From Achromobacter kerstersii (lineage in GTDB: Bacteria; Pseudomonadota; Gammaproteobacteria; Burkholderiales; Burkholderiaceae_B), in assembly GCF_902859595.1 (NCBI RefSeq), contig NZ_CADIJQ010000018.1, positions 1 through 64,000 on the forward strand: a stretch of DNA of 64,000 nucleotides, given 5' to 3'. Below, in pieces: positions 27,188-35,454 of this stretch. A model generated the notes under the pieces. The model made no database searches, was not told where the DNA came from, and saw only the letters and a program-made list of their open reading frames with translations. The position numbers were made by a program, and so were the translations under genes. Numbering within the stretch: the first letter of the stretch is position 1; every line of letters starts with the position of its first letter.

Positions 27188-28945
27188 ATGACACAATCAC
27201 CGTTAGAGTGTCCCGAACAAGATCGGTATCGACAGCTTGTAGATGCCGTGATGGATTACGCCATATATCTCCTGGACGCGAAGGGCCGGGTCAGCAGTTG
27301 GAACCCAGGCGCCGAGCGTTTCAAGGGCTATAAAGAAGAGGAAATTATCGGGCAGCATTTCTCTGTCTTTTACACGGAGGAAGACCGCGCCTCAGGCGCA
27401 CCCCAGCGCGCGCTGGAAACGGCGAAAAAAGAAGGGCCCTTCGAGGCAGAAGGCTGGCGCGTGCGAAAGGATGGAACTCGCTTCTGGTGTAGCGTTGTCA
27501 CTGATCCGGTCCATGATGACAAAGGTCAACATCTGGGCTTCGCGAAGATCACACGCGACGTCACCGAGCAGAAAAGACATCGGGAAGAACTTCAAGCCGC
27601 GCGTGATTCGATGCACCACGCACATCGCATGGAGGCAATCGGACGTCTGACAGGAGGCGTTGCCCACGACTTCAATAATTTCTTGACGGCTATCCGGTTC
27701 TCCGCGGAATTTTTGAAAAGATCGGCGGACATGCCCGCCTCTCTGATCCGCTATGTCGGGATCATTTCTGACACTACGAAGAAGGCGGCACAACTTACCC
27801 GACAACTCTTGGCATACGCAAAAAAACAGCCTCTGAAACCACATGTAATTGACGTGCGTGACAGCCTTTCATCGCTTCGCCCACTGTTCGAGGCCTCGGT
27901 TGGGTCATCCATTGCCCTAGCCTACGAGATTGACCCCGGAAATACGACTATCTATGCAGACCCGGCGCAACTTGAATCGGCGCTATTGAATCTAGTGATC
28001 AACGCCCGGGATGCGATGCCCGCGGGCGGCCGCCTCACCATTTCGGTGCAAGGAATAGCGCGGGCTCCGACGCTAGGCGTGAGTCTGGATTTGGATGCGC
28101 CGCACGTTGCCGTAGCGGTTAAGGACACGGGCATCGGGATGGACGATGAGGTGGCCAAGCACATTTTTGAACCGTTCTTCTCAACCAAAGGCCCGCACGA
28201 AAATTCGGGCCTGGGCCTAAGCCAGGTGCAGGGGTTCGCCCAGCAGTCCGGCGGCGATGTGAAAGTCGACAGCCGGCTGGGGCAAGGAACAACTTTTACC
28301 CTCTATCTTCCAGCTGCGGAAGCCGCAACCAAACCCAGCAATGCGAGCGTTCGGCAGTCTGATGACCCGCAGGTCCGGAATCGCGTCCTGCTGGTCGAAG
28401 ACAATCGCATGGTGGGCGAGGTGGTGGTCTCGATGTTAAGGGACATGGGCCAAGATGCGACCTGGCTCCTCGATGCGGAGGCCGCGCTGGCGCATCTGAC
28501 AGAGAGAACGGGCGCCTGTGACATCGCGATCCTCGATGTCGTCCTGCCTGGTATGAATGGTGTTGAATTGGGTCGCCGTATTCGAGCGCAATGGCCTGAC
28601 GTACGGGTGGTGCTCGCCAGCGGCTACAGTGACGCCATCAGTAACCGAGAGGTCGTCCCCTTTCCGGTAATGCAAAAGCCGTACTCGCTTGAAAGTTTGA
28701 TGAACGTGCTGCATGGCGCCCGCTTTGGCTCGGGCAGGGGGCCTCAACGCCAGGGCTTTACCCTGGCGCAGCCATCTTCAAGCACCGCTCCCCCACCAGG
28801 CGAAGAACGTCCATATTCCAAGCGAGAAACAGTTGCGCGCGGCGCAACACCAGGATACCTGTGTAAACGGAGATCCACATCTGGTCAATTGTCGGGATTG
28901 GGAATTAATCCATATGATCTTTTCGAACCGAGACGTGCTTGTTGA
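27188..28945 (+). CDS. PAS-containing hybrid sensor histidine kinase
   Basis: About 585 residues, cytoplasmic, with no transmembrane segment. A PAS domain (about 10-125: VDAVMDYAIYLLDAKGRVSS, WNPGAERFKGYKEEEIIGQH, with a PAC tail GFAKITRDVTEQ) is followed by HisKA with phosphoacceptor His in GRLTGGVAHDFNNFLTAIR. The ATPase domain has N-box NLVINARDAMP, G1 DTGIGM, F-box FEPFFSTK and G2 NSGLGLSQV. The C-terminal receiver has VLLVEDN, phosphoacceptor Asp in IAILDVVLPGM and Lys in VMQKPY. About 60 low-complexity residues extend the end. The frame opens 54 codons earlier and no strong ribosome-binding site decides the start. No partner regulator is adjacent. Confidence 0.85.
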   Translation: MTQSPLECPEQDRYRQLVDAVMDYAIYLLDAKGRVSSWNPGAERFKGYKEEEIIGQHFSVFYTEEDRASGAPQRALETAKKEGPFEAEGWRVRKDGTRFWCSVVTDPVHDDKGQHLGFAKITRDVTEQKRHREELQAARDSMHHAHRMEAIGRLTGGVAHDFNNFLTAIRFSAEFLKRSADMPASLIRYVGIISDTTKKAAQLTRQLLAYAKKQPLKPHVIDVRDSLSSLRPLFEASVGSSIALAYEIDPGNTTIYADPAQLESALLNLVINARDAMPAGGRLTISVQGIARAPTLGVSLDLDAPHVAVAVKDTGIGMDDEVAKHIFEPFFSTKGPHENSGLGLSQVQGFAQQSGGDVKVDSRLGQGTTFTLYLPAAEAATKPSNASVRQSDDPQVRNRVLLVEDNRMVGEVVVSMLRDMGQDATWLLDAEAALAHLTERTGACDIAILDVVLPGMNGVELGRRIRAQWPDVRVVLASGYSDAISNREVVPFPVMQKPYSLESLMNVLHGARFGSGRGPQRQGFTLAQPSSSTAPPPGEERPYSKRETVARGATPGYLCKRRSTSGQLSGLGINPYDLFEPRRAC

Positions 28946-29189
28946 GCTTCGGCAGGTACGGATGCGCCAGATTCCCTGGGTCAAGAAGGCGAAAACCTTT
29001 TCACAATTGCGATCGCTGAATCTCCTCATTGTAGCCCGTCAACGGGTGGCCTCCGGCTCCGGCCGCCCCGATGTCGAAATCGCGGCACTATCGGAACGGG
29101 GGAAATCGGAATTCGAGAGGCTGATACGCCGCGAAGAAGGTGACGATTGGACTGCGTATGGACGCGCGCCTTACGTAGGAAGACCCTAG
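28914..29189 (+). CDS. Small protein of unknown function
   Basis: A 91-residue protein beginning MIFSNRDVLVELRQVRMRQI, with FSQLRSLNLLIVARQRVASG and ALSERGKSEFERLIRREEGD. It is charged and probably helical. It overlaps the 3' end of the kinase by 32 bp in another frame and the same frame is open further upstream, so the start is uncertain. No family was recognised. Confidence 0.4.
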   Translation: MIFSNRDVLVELRQVRMRQIPWVKKAKTFSQLRSLNLLIVARQRVASGSGRPDVEIAALSERGKSEFERLIRREEGDDWTAYGRAPYVGRP

Positions 29190-29374
29190 GGTAGATTCTT
29201 AGCATACTGATTTGGCCGGGCCGGAACCCCATCGCGTCGAAGTCACGTACTCAGAAGCGGCAGCGAGCCCAGGGCGCATATGCGCATATCGCGATTGCTT
29301 CATGCATTACTTTTTTACCCATTGCTGGTTGCCTAGGAACATACTCCATTTCTCTTAGTGCTAGCGAGTGGTCA

Positions 29375-29605
29375 ATGTTCGAAGAAATCCAGCGGGAAGG
29401 CGCATGGGCGGCCCGAAACGGAATAAGCTCGTTTGAGTGCCCATATCTATGCGTTCCGATGATGGCCGAGGCTAATTGCCAATCCCCGTACGAAGGAGTG
29501 GAATATGTGGAAGCTTGGAGAAAGGGATGGCGCGACGAGGTGCAAGGCTGGATTTTTGGAACACGGATAGGGCCGGTTTCTGGGCGACGCGGCGCGCTGC
29601 ATTAA
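29375..29605 (+). CDS. CrpP/Rmf-like small protein
   Basis: Up to 76 residues. The core FEEIQREGAWAARNGISSFE and CPYL...AWRKGWRDE matches the pattern G..AA..G.....CPY......W..GW shared with CrpP and ribosome-modulation-factor-like proteins, and with the gene at 34789. The last 20 residues are unlike the family and may reflect a shift near 29540. The function is unknown. Assignment to CrpP is by motif only. Confidence 0.55.
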   Translation: MFEEIQREGAWAARNGISSFECPYLCVPMMAEANCQSPYEGVEYVEAWRKGWRDEVQGWIFGTRIGPVSGRRGALH

Positions 29606-29717
29606 CCTATCCATATCTTGACGTGACGTTGGACCAACGGGAAAAGAAGCCAGGCACTGCCCCGGGCGACCTGCATCGATCTGAGAAATGCAACGACATC
29701 TTTTGCGGCGGTAATAT

Positions 29718-29996
29718 ATGAAAATCACTAACGAATGGCTGCTTCAATGGCAAACTCAGAATGGGGGCTACAACAAGCGGCAGTTGATGCTTCTGGGCGT
29801 TGGCTGGCCTCCGAAGCGCGGATGGAAATATGACCTGTTTGGCTTAGAAATCCCCAACGAAGTGGCGCGCGTGTTTGAAGCCGCCTCCGGCCGGGACGCA
29901 CCTTGCGAGAGGACCAGCACGGGGCAATCCGGCGCCGATGGGGCGCGAGTGGACCGTGCGGCAGAACAAGTGCCTTCGGAGCATCTTCGTCGATAG
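29718..29996 (+). CDS. Small conserved mobile-element protein
   Basis: A 92-residue protein beginning MKITNEWLLQWQTQNGGYNK and RQLMLLGVGWPPKRGWK, then FGLEIPNEVARVFEAASG. The WLL..GGY...QL..LGV.WPP..GW pattern occurs in small hypothetical proteins of plasmids and integrative elements. The second half is low-complexity and may be extra. The function is unknown. Confidence 0.5.
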   Translation: MKITNEWLLQWQTQNGGYNKRQLMLLGVGWPPKRGWKYDLFGLEIPNEVARVFEAASGRDAPCERTSTGQSGADGARVDRAAEQVPSEHLRR

Positions 29997-30017
29997 AACT
30001 CCGATCCCAAGCCCAGT

Positions 30018-30245
30018 ATGAATCTTGTATTTCCCAATCCGATCCTGCTGTATAGCTGCGTCGAAGCATCCTTGGCGAGGGAGATTGCGGCCGGGCGCTG
30101 GATCGCGGGTGAGTGCCTCCCAGGCGAGAATGGCCTGATTGCCCACTTTCGCGTGAGCCGCAGTACCGTTCGCAGAGCCACCCAGAATCTGGAGCGGCGG
30201 GGACTCGTCCAAGTGATTCCAGGCCGAGGTACGTTCGTGACGTAG
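30018..30245 (+). CDS. GntR-type DNA-binding domain alone
   Basis: A 75-residue protein consisting only of a GntR winged helix: LAREIAAGRWIAGECLPGE, LIAHFRVSRSTVRRATQNLE and RRGLVQVIPGRGTFV. The usual effector domain is absent, and the frame stops directly after GTFVT. It could be a truncated regulator or a minimal repressor. It begins 22 bp after the preceding small gene. Confidence 0.6.
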   Translation: MNLVFPNPILLYSCVEASLAREIAAGRWIAGECLPGENGLIAHFRVSRSTVRRATQNLERRGLVQVIPGRGTFVT

Positions 30246-30293
30246 TGCGCGGGCGGTCGTGGCCGGAAACTTGCGTGCACAAAAGCTGTTTCC

Positions 30294-30566
30294 CTACTGA
30301 CGCAGCGACAGCGCGTCGAAACCGTCTGGCTGAAGTTTCGCAAACTCTGATAGTGCCTTCACCGCGACCTTGACCTTGGTGGCAAGTGCCAAGTCTTCTG
30401 CCAGATTACGTTTTATCGGCATAGTTCCGCCTGAGATTTCGGGCATCACGTTGGTCAGTGCTCCCGAGCGTAAAGCGTCGCCAGCGAGCCAAATCGGAAA
30501 CTGTGTCGCAGCCGTTGAGACAGGCTCGCCGGGGACGCTCGGCAAGGTCTTGATCAAGATCAGCAA
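30294..30566 (-). pseudogene. LysR-type regulator, C-terminal remnant
   Basis: The frame reads AATQFPIWLAGDALRSGALT and NVMPEISGGTMPIKRN, ending KVKVAVKALSEFAKL. This matches the end of the LysR effector domain (GI..LP.WL..D.L.SG.L..VLP......PI......KVRA.IDFL). The DNA-binding domain and most of the effector domain are missing. The only start is a TTG. Confidence 0.5.
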
Positions 30567-30628
30567 CTGCGTTTGGGCTCACCTGATCGCAACGACTGCT
30601 CATGGCCGGTTGCAGGCATTCCGGCCCG

Positions 30629-30643
30629 GTTTAGCCGCTAAAC
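30629..30643. promoter_or_regulatory. KorB-type operator, copy 1
   Basis: GTTTAGCCGCTAAAC contains the 13-bp palindrome TTTAGCSGCTAAA, the consensus binding site of KorB, the ParB-family repressor of IncP-1 plasmids. It lies 63 bp upstream of the TTG of the LysR remnant and about 300 bp downstream of ligD. No KorB-length protein is encoded in the window. Confidence 0.8.
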
Positions 30644-30941
30644 ATCCAATTCGAAACACGTTTATCCGAACCCGTGGATATGTGGATGATCGCTGCGCGA
30701 CCGCCCGGCTCGCTCTGCTCGGCCCGTGGACAACCGCTGATGGACAAACGGTGGACAGGCTCCGCCTGACCACGCGCTTGACCACAGGGTATGCCCACCG
30801 GCTACCCGCGCTTCTCCCACATACCCACCGGCCCCCATCAAGCAGCCATAAGATACATAACTTCTAAACAGGCCCCCGTAGATACTAATGCCTGTCGTTG
30901 CGCGGAAGCCAAGCCAAGCGGCCAAGCCGCTAAAGCAGCCA
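30644..30941. other. Non-coding region downstream of ligD
   Basis: This region holds repeated GTGGAY motifs reminiscent of DnaA-box halves (TGTGGATGA near 30680, CCGTGGACAA near 30724, GGTGGACAG near 30750) and two copies of CCCACCGGC (near 30794 and 30825). No gene was seen. Confidence 0.4.
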
Positions 30942-33464
30942 CTACCGCCTTTCATAACCAATGGCCTTCATCGCTTTTCCCAGTGATTGGGGCAGATAGT
31001 CATCCCACGGCGAGTTTGCGACGTCGAGCCGATTGTGTATGTTGGCGATAGTCCACTGCGCGCCGCCGGTCACCTTGGGTAGTTCATCCCAAGCTAGCGG
31101 AACGGAGACGCCCAGCCCAGGCCTGGCGCGAGCAGACCAGGCCGACGCCGTTGTTGCTCCAAAGCCATTGCGCAGGTAATCCACGAAGATCTTTCCCACC
31201 CGGTTCTTAGGGCCACTTTTCGCGACGAAAATCTGCGGTAGCGTGCGTGCCAGATGCCGTACCACCGTCTCGGAAAACCCCTTGACGGTGTCCCAGTCGT
31301 ATTGCCTACGCACCGGGATCACCACGTGCAGCCCTTTACCGCCGCTCGTCTTGAGCCATCCGGCCAAGCCGATGCCGTCCAGCAGCACTCGCACCAGCTG
31401 GGCACCTTGTTGGACCGCCTGCCAGGTCACGCCTTCACCAGGATCCAGATCTAGGATCAACCGATCCGGCTTGCCTATGGCGCTCTTGACGGCATTCCAG
31501 GTGTGAAACTCGACCACGTTCATCTGCGCGGCCGACATGATTGCTTCTTGCGTCGGGACCTCGAGCAGCGCCGGATGGCCTGGATGTAGTTTTTCCGGCA
31601 GTGCCGTCACGCCAGGTATTGCGGCATCAAGGTGCTTCTGAAAGAACAGTTGTCCTTGTATGCCGCTCGGTGCACGCACAAAGGACACAGGGCGATCTTT
31701 CAGGTGTGCCAGCAGCAACGGGGCGACTAGGCCGTAGTACCGCGCCAGATCAAGTTTCGTCAGGCCGGTTGAGGGATCGATCACCCGGTCCGGATTGGAC
31801 AGCTTTCCAGGCTTTGGCCTACTGCCTGCTCCACGCGGCTTGAGCTCATCGGTGGCCTCTTCAGCCGTGGCATGAGCCTCTACCGCGCCAGCAGGCAGGG
31901 GCACCTCTCGCGTAATCGATTGAGGTGGCTTGTCGGTGCGAAGGCCGCGAAACGTTGCATGCCGCACGTGGCCACCTTCCGTCCATTCACCAAACGATAC
32001 CTCGCATACCAGCGTAGGCTTTACCCAGCGAACGTCCCGGGCGGACTTGGGCTTTCCGACAGTGAGCGGACTAGCCTTTTGGACCAAGGCCATCAGTTTT
32101 TTATGCAGTTCGGCCAGGCCGCGGTCGTCAAAGCCCGTGCCCACGCTGCCTGCATATCGAATGCCTCTGGGTTCATCATGGACTCCGAGCAGCAGAGCAC
32201 CGAATCCGACGCGGCCGCCCTTTGGCGCGGTATACCCAACGATGATGAACTCTTGCCGTTGAGCACACTTAATCTTGACCCAGTCGTCGGTGCGCCTGGA
32301 GACGTATGGCGCGGACTGCCGCTTGCCCATGATTCCCTCCAAACCCATGCGGCAAGCAGACGCGATCAGATCTGATGGTGACGCATTAAACGCCTCGCTG
32401 AAACGGATCCGATCGTCCTTGCTGGCGGCGATGAGCTGCGCGAGCAAATCTCGGCGCAATCGCAACGGCTCGCTACGGATGTCTCGGCCGGCGATGTAGG
32501 GCAGATCGAACGCATAGAAGACGATGTCCTTTGTGCGCTTGCCGTCGAAGGCGTTCTGCAAGGCCTGGAAGCTGGGCACGCCATTGTCAGCAAGGACGAC
32601 GATCTCACCATCGATCCATGCAGACTGCGCAGGAAGGCCGCGCAGGGCTTGAACCAAATGTGGCATCTTTGCAGACCAGTCGTGACCGTTCCGCGTGAAC
32701 AGCTTGACGTTCGGGCCGTCGATCCTGGCCAGCATCCTATATCCGTCGAACTTCACCTCGTACAGCCAGTCGTCCCCGCCGCGTGGGATACCGTCGACGA
32801 GCGTGGCCAGCTGTGGCTTGAGTGACCCCGGCATATCGGTCTCCTGCCCCGGTAGCGTCGACGCAGTGGGAGGATCCTTCCTCGGGGCTTGCTTGGCGGT
32901 GCGCTTCTTTTTCTTACGAAGGGGTACAACACTGTCCGGCAGCTCGTCGACAACGCTGAATTCGTGACTGCCACGCGCGAAGGCGTCTCTGTCCTTTATG
33001 AGCAACCACGGAGGCTGCTTTTCGTCTTCCTTGCCGTGCAGACGCACCAGCGCCCAGCGCCCGTGCATCTTTGACCCCTCCAGGTCGAACTTCAGGTGTC
33101 CTGACTTGTATCCCCGGCGAGGGTCCCCCACGGGCGTCCAAACGCCTTCGTCCCAGATGATGACCTTGCCTGCGCCGTATTCCCCCTTTGGAATATCGCC
33201 TTCGAACTCGTTATAGGCAATAGGGTGGTCTTCGACCTGGACCGCCATACGCTTAACGGTCGGGTCATACGACGGCCCTTTTGGCACAGCCCAGCTTTTC
33301 ATCGCGCCGTCGAGTTCCAGGCGTAAGTCGTAATGAAGCCGACTGGCCCAGTGCTTTTGGATGACAAATGCTCGCGCGGCTTCATTAGCCAGACCGCCTT
33401 CTGCCGGTTCCGAGGTCACCGCAAAGTTGCGCTTTTCGCGGTATTTTTTCAGGGAATCCGACAT
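30942..33464 (-). CDS. ligD: ATP-dependent DNA ligase D (NHEJ)
   Basis: An 840-residue three-domain end-joining enzyme, the same size as Pseudomonas LigD. The N-terminal 3'-phosphoesterase domain (about 1-190) has FVIQKHWASRLHYDLRLELD and WAVPKGPS. The ligase domain (about 220-530) has the adenylation Lys in YEVKFDGYRML and WIDGEIVVL. The C-terminal primase-polymerase domain (about 560-840) has DRPVSFVRAPSGI, LDLDPGEGVTW and TSGGKGLHVVIPV. Together these repair double-strand breaks by non-homologous end joining with Ku. No ku gene lies in the window, so Ku must come from elsewhere. A DUF3606 gene is 50 bp upstream on the same strand. Confidence 0.95.
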   Translation of the reverse strand: MSDSLKKYREKRNFAVTSEPAEGGLANEAARAFVIQKHWASRLHYDLRLELDGAMKSWAVPKGPSYDPTVKRMAVQVEDHPIAYNEFEGDIPKGEYGAGKVIIWDEGVWTPVGDPRRGYKSGHLKFDLEGSKMHGRWALVRLHGKEDEKQPPWLLIKDRDAFARGSHEFSVVDELPDSVVPLRKKKKRTAKQAPRKDPPTASTLPGQETDMPGSLKPQLATLVDGIPRGGDDWLYEVKFDGYRMLARIDGPNVKLFTRNGHDWSAKMPHLVQALRGLPAQSAWIDGEIVVLADNGVPSFQALQNAFDGKRTKDIVFYAFDLPYIAGRDIRSEPLRLRRDLLAQLIAASKDDRIRFSEAFNASPSDLIASACRMGLEGIMGKRQSAPYVSRRTDDWVKIKCAQRQEFIIVGYTAPKGGRVGFGALLLGVHDEPRGIRYAGSVGTGFDDRGLAELHKKLMALVQKASPLTVGKPKSARDVRWVKPTLVCEVSFGEWTEGGHVRHATFRGLRTDKPPQSITREVPLPAGAVEAHATAEEATDELKPRGAGSRPKPGKLSNPDRVIDPSTGLTKLDLARYYGLVAPLLLAHLKDRPVSFVRAPSGIQGQLFFQKHLDAAIPGVTALPEKLHPGHPALLEVPTQEAIMSAAQMNVVEFHTWNAVKSAIGKPDRLILDLDPGEGVTWQAVQQGAQLVRVLLDGIGLAGWLKTSGGKGLHVVIPVRRQYDWDTVKGFSETVVRHLARTLPQIFVAKSGPKNRVGKIFVDYLRNGFGATTASAWSARARPGLGVSVPLAWDELPKVTGGAQWTIANIHNRLDVANSPWDDYLPQSLGKAMKAIGYERR

Positions 33465-33485
33465 TTCGGGTCGCTCAAGTGAACA

Positions 33486-33509
33486 GGGCCGACACGCGTG
33501 TGCCGGCCC
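33486..33509 (-). terminator. Strong hairpin between DUF3606 gene and ligD
   Basis: GGGCCGACACGCGTGTGCCGGCCC is an almost perfect inverted repeat located just after the DUF3606 stop and before the ligD start. There is no T-run, so it may attenuate or stabilise rather than terminate. Confidence 0.45.
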
Positions 33510-33514
33510 GATTT

Positions 33515-33691
33515 CTACTTGCTCAGATGCGTACGCACTGCGCTCACCGACACTCCAACGGCTTTAACCGCTGCGCGCAGCTGCGATTCAGTCACGCCCA
33601 GCTCTTTGGTCCAGTAGCGAAGCTCGTGAGGCTCGTTGACATTGATGCGAGACCGGTCCTGCGGCCCACGGTTGTTGAGATCATCGGACAT
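33515..33691 (-). CDS. DUF3606 small protein
   Basis: A 58-residue protein, a clear DUF3606: RSRINVNEPHELRYWTKELG and ESQLRAAVKAVGVSVSAVRT. The start ATG 33691 has AAGGAG upstream. It is the second member in the window (the other is at 25455). It lies directly before ligD and has a KorB-type operator 65 bp upstream of its start, so it may be the first gene of a KorB-regulated unit that includes ligD. The function is unknown. Confidence 0.88.
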   Translation of the reverse strand: MSDDLNNRGPQDRSRINVNEPHELRYWTKELGVTESQLRAAVKAVGVSVSAVRTHLSK

Positions 33692-33755
33692 GTTGGCTCC
33701 TTTGGAACAAGAAACCTCCGTGCAGCAACTCTCGTTCCCAATCTGGCCTCGCGCT

Positions 33756-33770
33756 GTTTAGCCGCTAAAC
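33756..33770. promoter_or_regulatory. KorB-type operator, copy 2
   Basis: GTTTAGCCGCTAAAC is identical to copy 1 and an exact match to TTTAGCSGCTAAA. It lies 65 bp upstream of the DUF3606 start on the minus strand. Confidence 0.82.
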
Positions 33771-33796
33771 ACAAAGGACGCTTTTCCTGGCCAGGA

Positions 33797-34648
33797 TCAA
33801 CGTGCAGATCCAGAGGACGCTGCGACCGCCGCCCTGCCATCCTGCGTTGAGCCGTGTTGGGAAACGCCGGCACCACCGAAACAATGCTGAGGCTCGGCTG
33901 GAGGAAAAGGGTGCGGCGCCGGCGTAATCTGGAAAGTGATCGCTCTTGTTTTGATGTTCCACGGCGCGTCTTCATAGACTTGTCGCGTGGCTTTGAGTCC
34001 GCGCTGGCGTGCCAGGTAAACATGAATGAGGCCGGTGCCGCTCACGCCCATGGGCTTGGGATCTGCCAATGTCACTTCGGCAGTGAGGTCACACTTAGAC
34101 AGCGCCTTCCTCAACTTTCGGTCCAGCCGCCCTGCTGTTGTGTCGTTGACCAGCAGTGGAGACGTAAACCTCAGTTCGACTGCCCCGGCTGCCTTCGCCA
34201 TACGAACAACATTCTCTAATTCCCGGAACACCCCCCTCCACAGTGCCGTGGGATGCTTCGCCTTGAGGAGGTTCAGATGCACAGACCAAATTCCACGTCC
34301 CTGGTTGCTCACCACGAGGATCCGGCCGTGATGGTTGTGCAACAGTCGACCGAGGGTGACGGCACTTAGAGGTACCGCCACCGCCGCCCACGCGTTCAAA
34401 CCTTGGTCGAGTATGACTGTGAAGACCAGCGCAGCGGAAATGACTCCGACCGCCACCAGCATCCCCAGCCACGGTCGGACCCTCGACCTGGCAACCATCA
34501 CAAAGGCGCAAAGGACAAAGGGAGTTCCCGACAACGGCCGCAAGATCCCTTGCCACGGGACCACAAATCCGTAGTGAACCATCGCGCCCAGGGTCGCTGT
34601 GATCCAGTAACCCGTGCAGCGGAGCAAACTCAAGAGAGGTGTAGGCAT
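33797..34648 (-). CDS. Membrane-anchored protein of unknown function
   Basis: A 283-residue protein (296 from a TTG at 34687). Residues about 1-100 contain three to four transmembrane helices (YWITATLGAMVHYGFVVPWQ, LGMLVAVGVISAALVFTVIL). The rest is a soluble domain with LHNHHGRILVVSNQGRGIWS and ENVVRMAKAAGAVELRFTSP, ending in a Pro- and Ser-rich tail. I do not recognise the family. A KorB-type operator lies 72 bp upstream of the ATG chosen here. Confidence 0.55.
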   Translation of the reverse strand: MPTPLLSLLRCTGYWITATLGAMVHYGFVVPWQGILRPLSGTPFVLCAFVMVARSRVRPWLGMLVAVGVISAALVFTVILDQGLNAWAAVAVPLSAVTLGRLLHNHHGRILVVSNQGRGIWSVHLNLLKAKHPTALWRGVFRELENVVRMAKAAGAVELRFTSPLLVNDTTAGRLDRKLRKALSKCDLTAEVTLADPKPMGVSGTGLIHVYLARQRGLKATRQVYEDAPWNIKTRAITFQITPAPHPFPPAEPQHCFGGAGVSQHGSTQDGRAAVAASSGSAR

Positions 34649-34720
34649 GTGATAGCGAGGAAATTGAATATCACATGATATGTCCAAACGAAACTCTGGT
34701 CCTGTAGAGGCGGCTTACCT

Positions 34721-34735
34721 GTTTAGCGGCTAAAC
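34721..34735. promoter_or_regulatory. KorB-type operator, copy 3
   Basis: GTTTAGCGGCTAAAC is the reverse complement of copies 1 and 2 and an exact match to the KorB consensus. It lies upstream of the minus-strand membrane protein gene. Confidence 0.82.
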
Positions 34736-34752
34736 GAGGAAGGACATAGCAA

Positions 34753-34774
34753 AAGCGCCCCATTCGGGGCGCTT
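34753..34774 (-). terminator. Intrinsic terminator of the CrpP/Rmf-like gene
   Basis: AAGCGCCCC, loop ATTC, GGGGCGCTT. On the minus strand the stem is followed by TTTTGCT. It sits 14 bp after the stop of the gene at 34789-35043. Confidence 0.75.
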
Positions 34775-34788
34775 GTTCGGTCGGTCGC

Positions 34789-35043
34789 TTAGGTGGCCGG
34801 ATTGCAGCTGTCCGGTCGCCTCTTGGCGACGGAGACTGCAAACGGATTGGCGGATGGATTGGCCCCGCGTTGCGCCGACTCTTTCTTCCAGCCTTCTTCC
34901 CAGGCATTCACTCGCTTGAGCCATTCGCCGGGAGATTCCCCTGTATGTCCTGGCATAGCGTCCGCCTTCAGATACGGGCAGTTCAAAAGGCTCAAACCCT
35001 TGCGGGCTGCCTCCGCGCCCTGCTTCTGGATGTCGTCGAGCAT
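34789..35043 (-). CDS. CrpP/Rmf-like small protein
   Basis: An 84-residue protein. MLDDIQKQGAEAARKGLSLL, NCPYL and WLKRVNAWEEGWKKE fit the small family with a CPY and W..GW pattern that includes CrpP and ribosome-modulation-factor-like proteins. ATG 35043 has GGAGGG 8 nt upstream, and an intrinsic terminator follows the stop. It is paralogous to the gene at 29375. A fluoroquinolone-modifying role as reported for CrpP should not be assumed from this motif. Confidence 0.65.
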   Translation of the reverse strand: MLDDIQKQGAEAARKGLSLLNCPYLKADAMPGHTGESPGEWLKRVNAWEEGWKKESAQRGANPSANPFAVSVAKRRPDSCNPAT

Positions 35044-35129
35044 GGCTTTCGCCCTCCAAAAGATGCGCGGGACTAGTATGCGATGAAACGCCGTTTGGAA
35101 CAATGGAGCCCTGGTACTGGGCGGGGGGC

Positions 35130-35441
35130 TTATCGCGGCTCCATCCCCTTGCGAGGCTTGAAAGGTCCTTCGAGCAGTTCCCGAATCATCTGCTCCTGCT
35201 CGGCCACGCATGGTTCCGCCACCAAGGTTTCCCACCATTCGTCATAGACGGGTGCCAGCACGCCGGAAGGACGCTTGAATTCGCCCGACAGCTGCTTCGT
35301 GCGCAGGACAAAGGACCGGTAGCGCTTGACCTCCAGCAGTAGGGCGAGGACGTCCGCATCATTTATCTTGCCATCCGGGCCGCGATGGCGGTTCTGAATG
35401 GCGCGCAGCTGTGCGAGCGGAAGGGGCGGGTTGAACGGCAT
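35130..35441 (-). CDS. Protein of unknown function behind a LexA-type box
   Basis: A 103-residue protein beginning MPFNPPLPLAQLRAIQNRHR, with DADVLALLLEVKRYRSFVLR and VYDEWWETLVAEPCVAEQEQ, likely helical. I do not recognise the family. Its start codon lies 14 bp from a perfect CTGT-N8-ACAG palindrome, suggesting SOS control. The genes at 35534 and 35744 lie on the other side. Confidence 0.6.
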   Translation of the reverse strand: MPFNPPLPLAQLRAIQNRHRGPDGKINDADVLALLLEVKRYRSFVLRTKQLSGEFKRPSGVLAPVYDEWWETLVAEPCVAEQEQMIRELLEGPFKPRKGMEPR

Positions 35442-35454
35442 GACCGGAACAATA

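Noticed and set aside
29375-35043. Calling the CrpP/Rmf-like proteins ciprofloxacin-resistance enzymes
   Set aside because: Only a short shared pattern (CPY and W..GW) is visible. The substrate and activity cannot be inferred from it.
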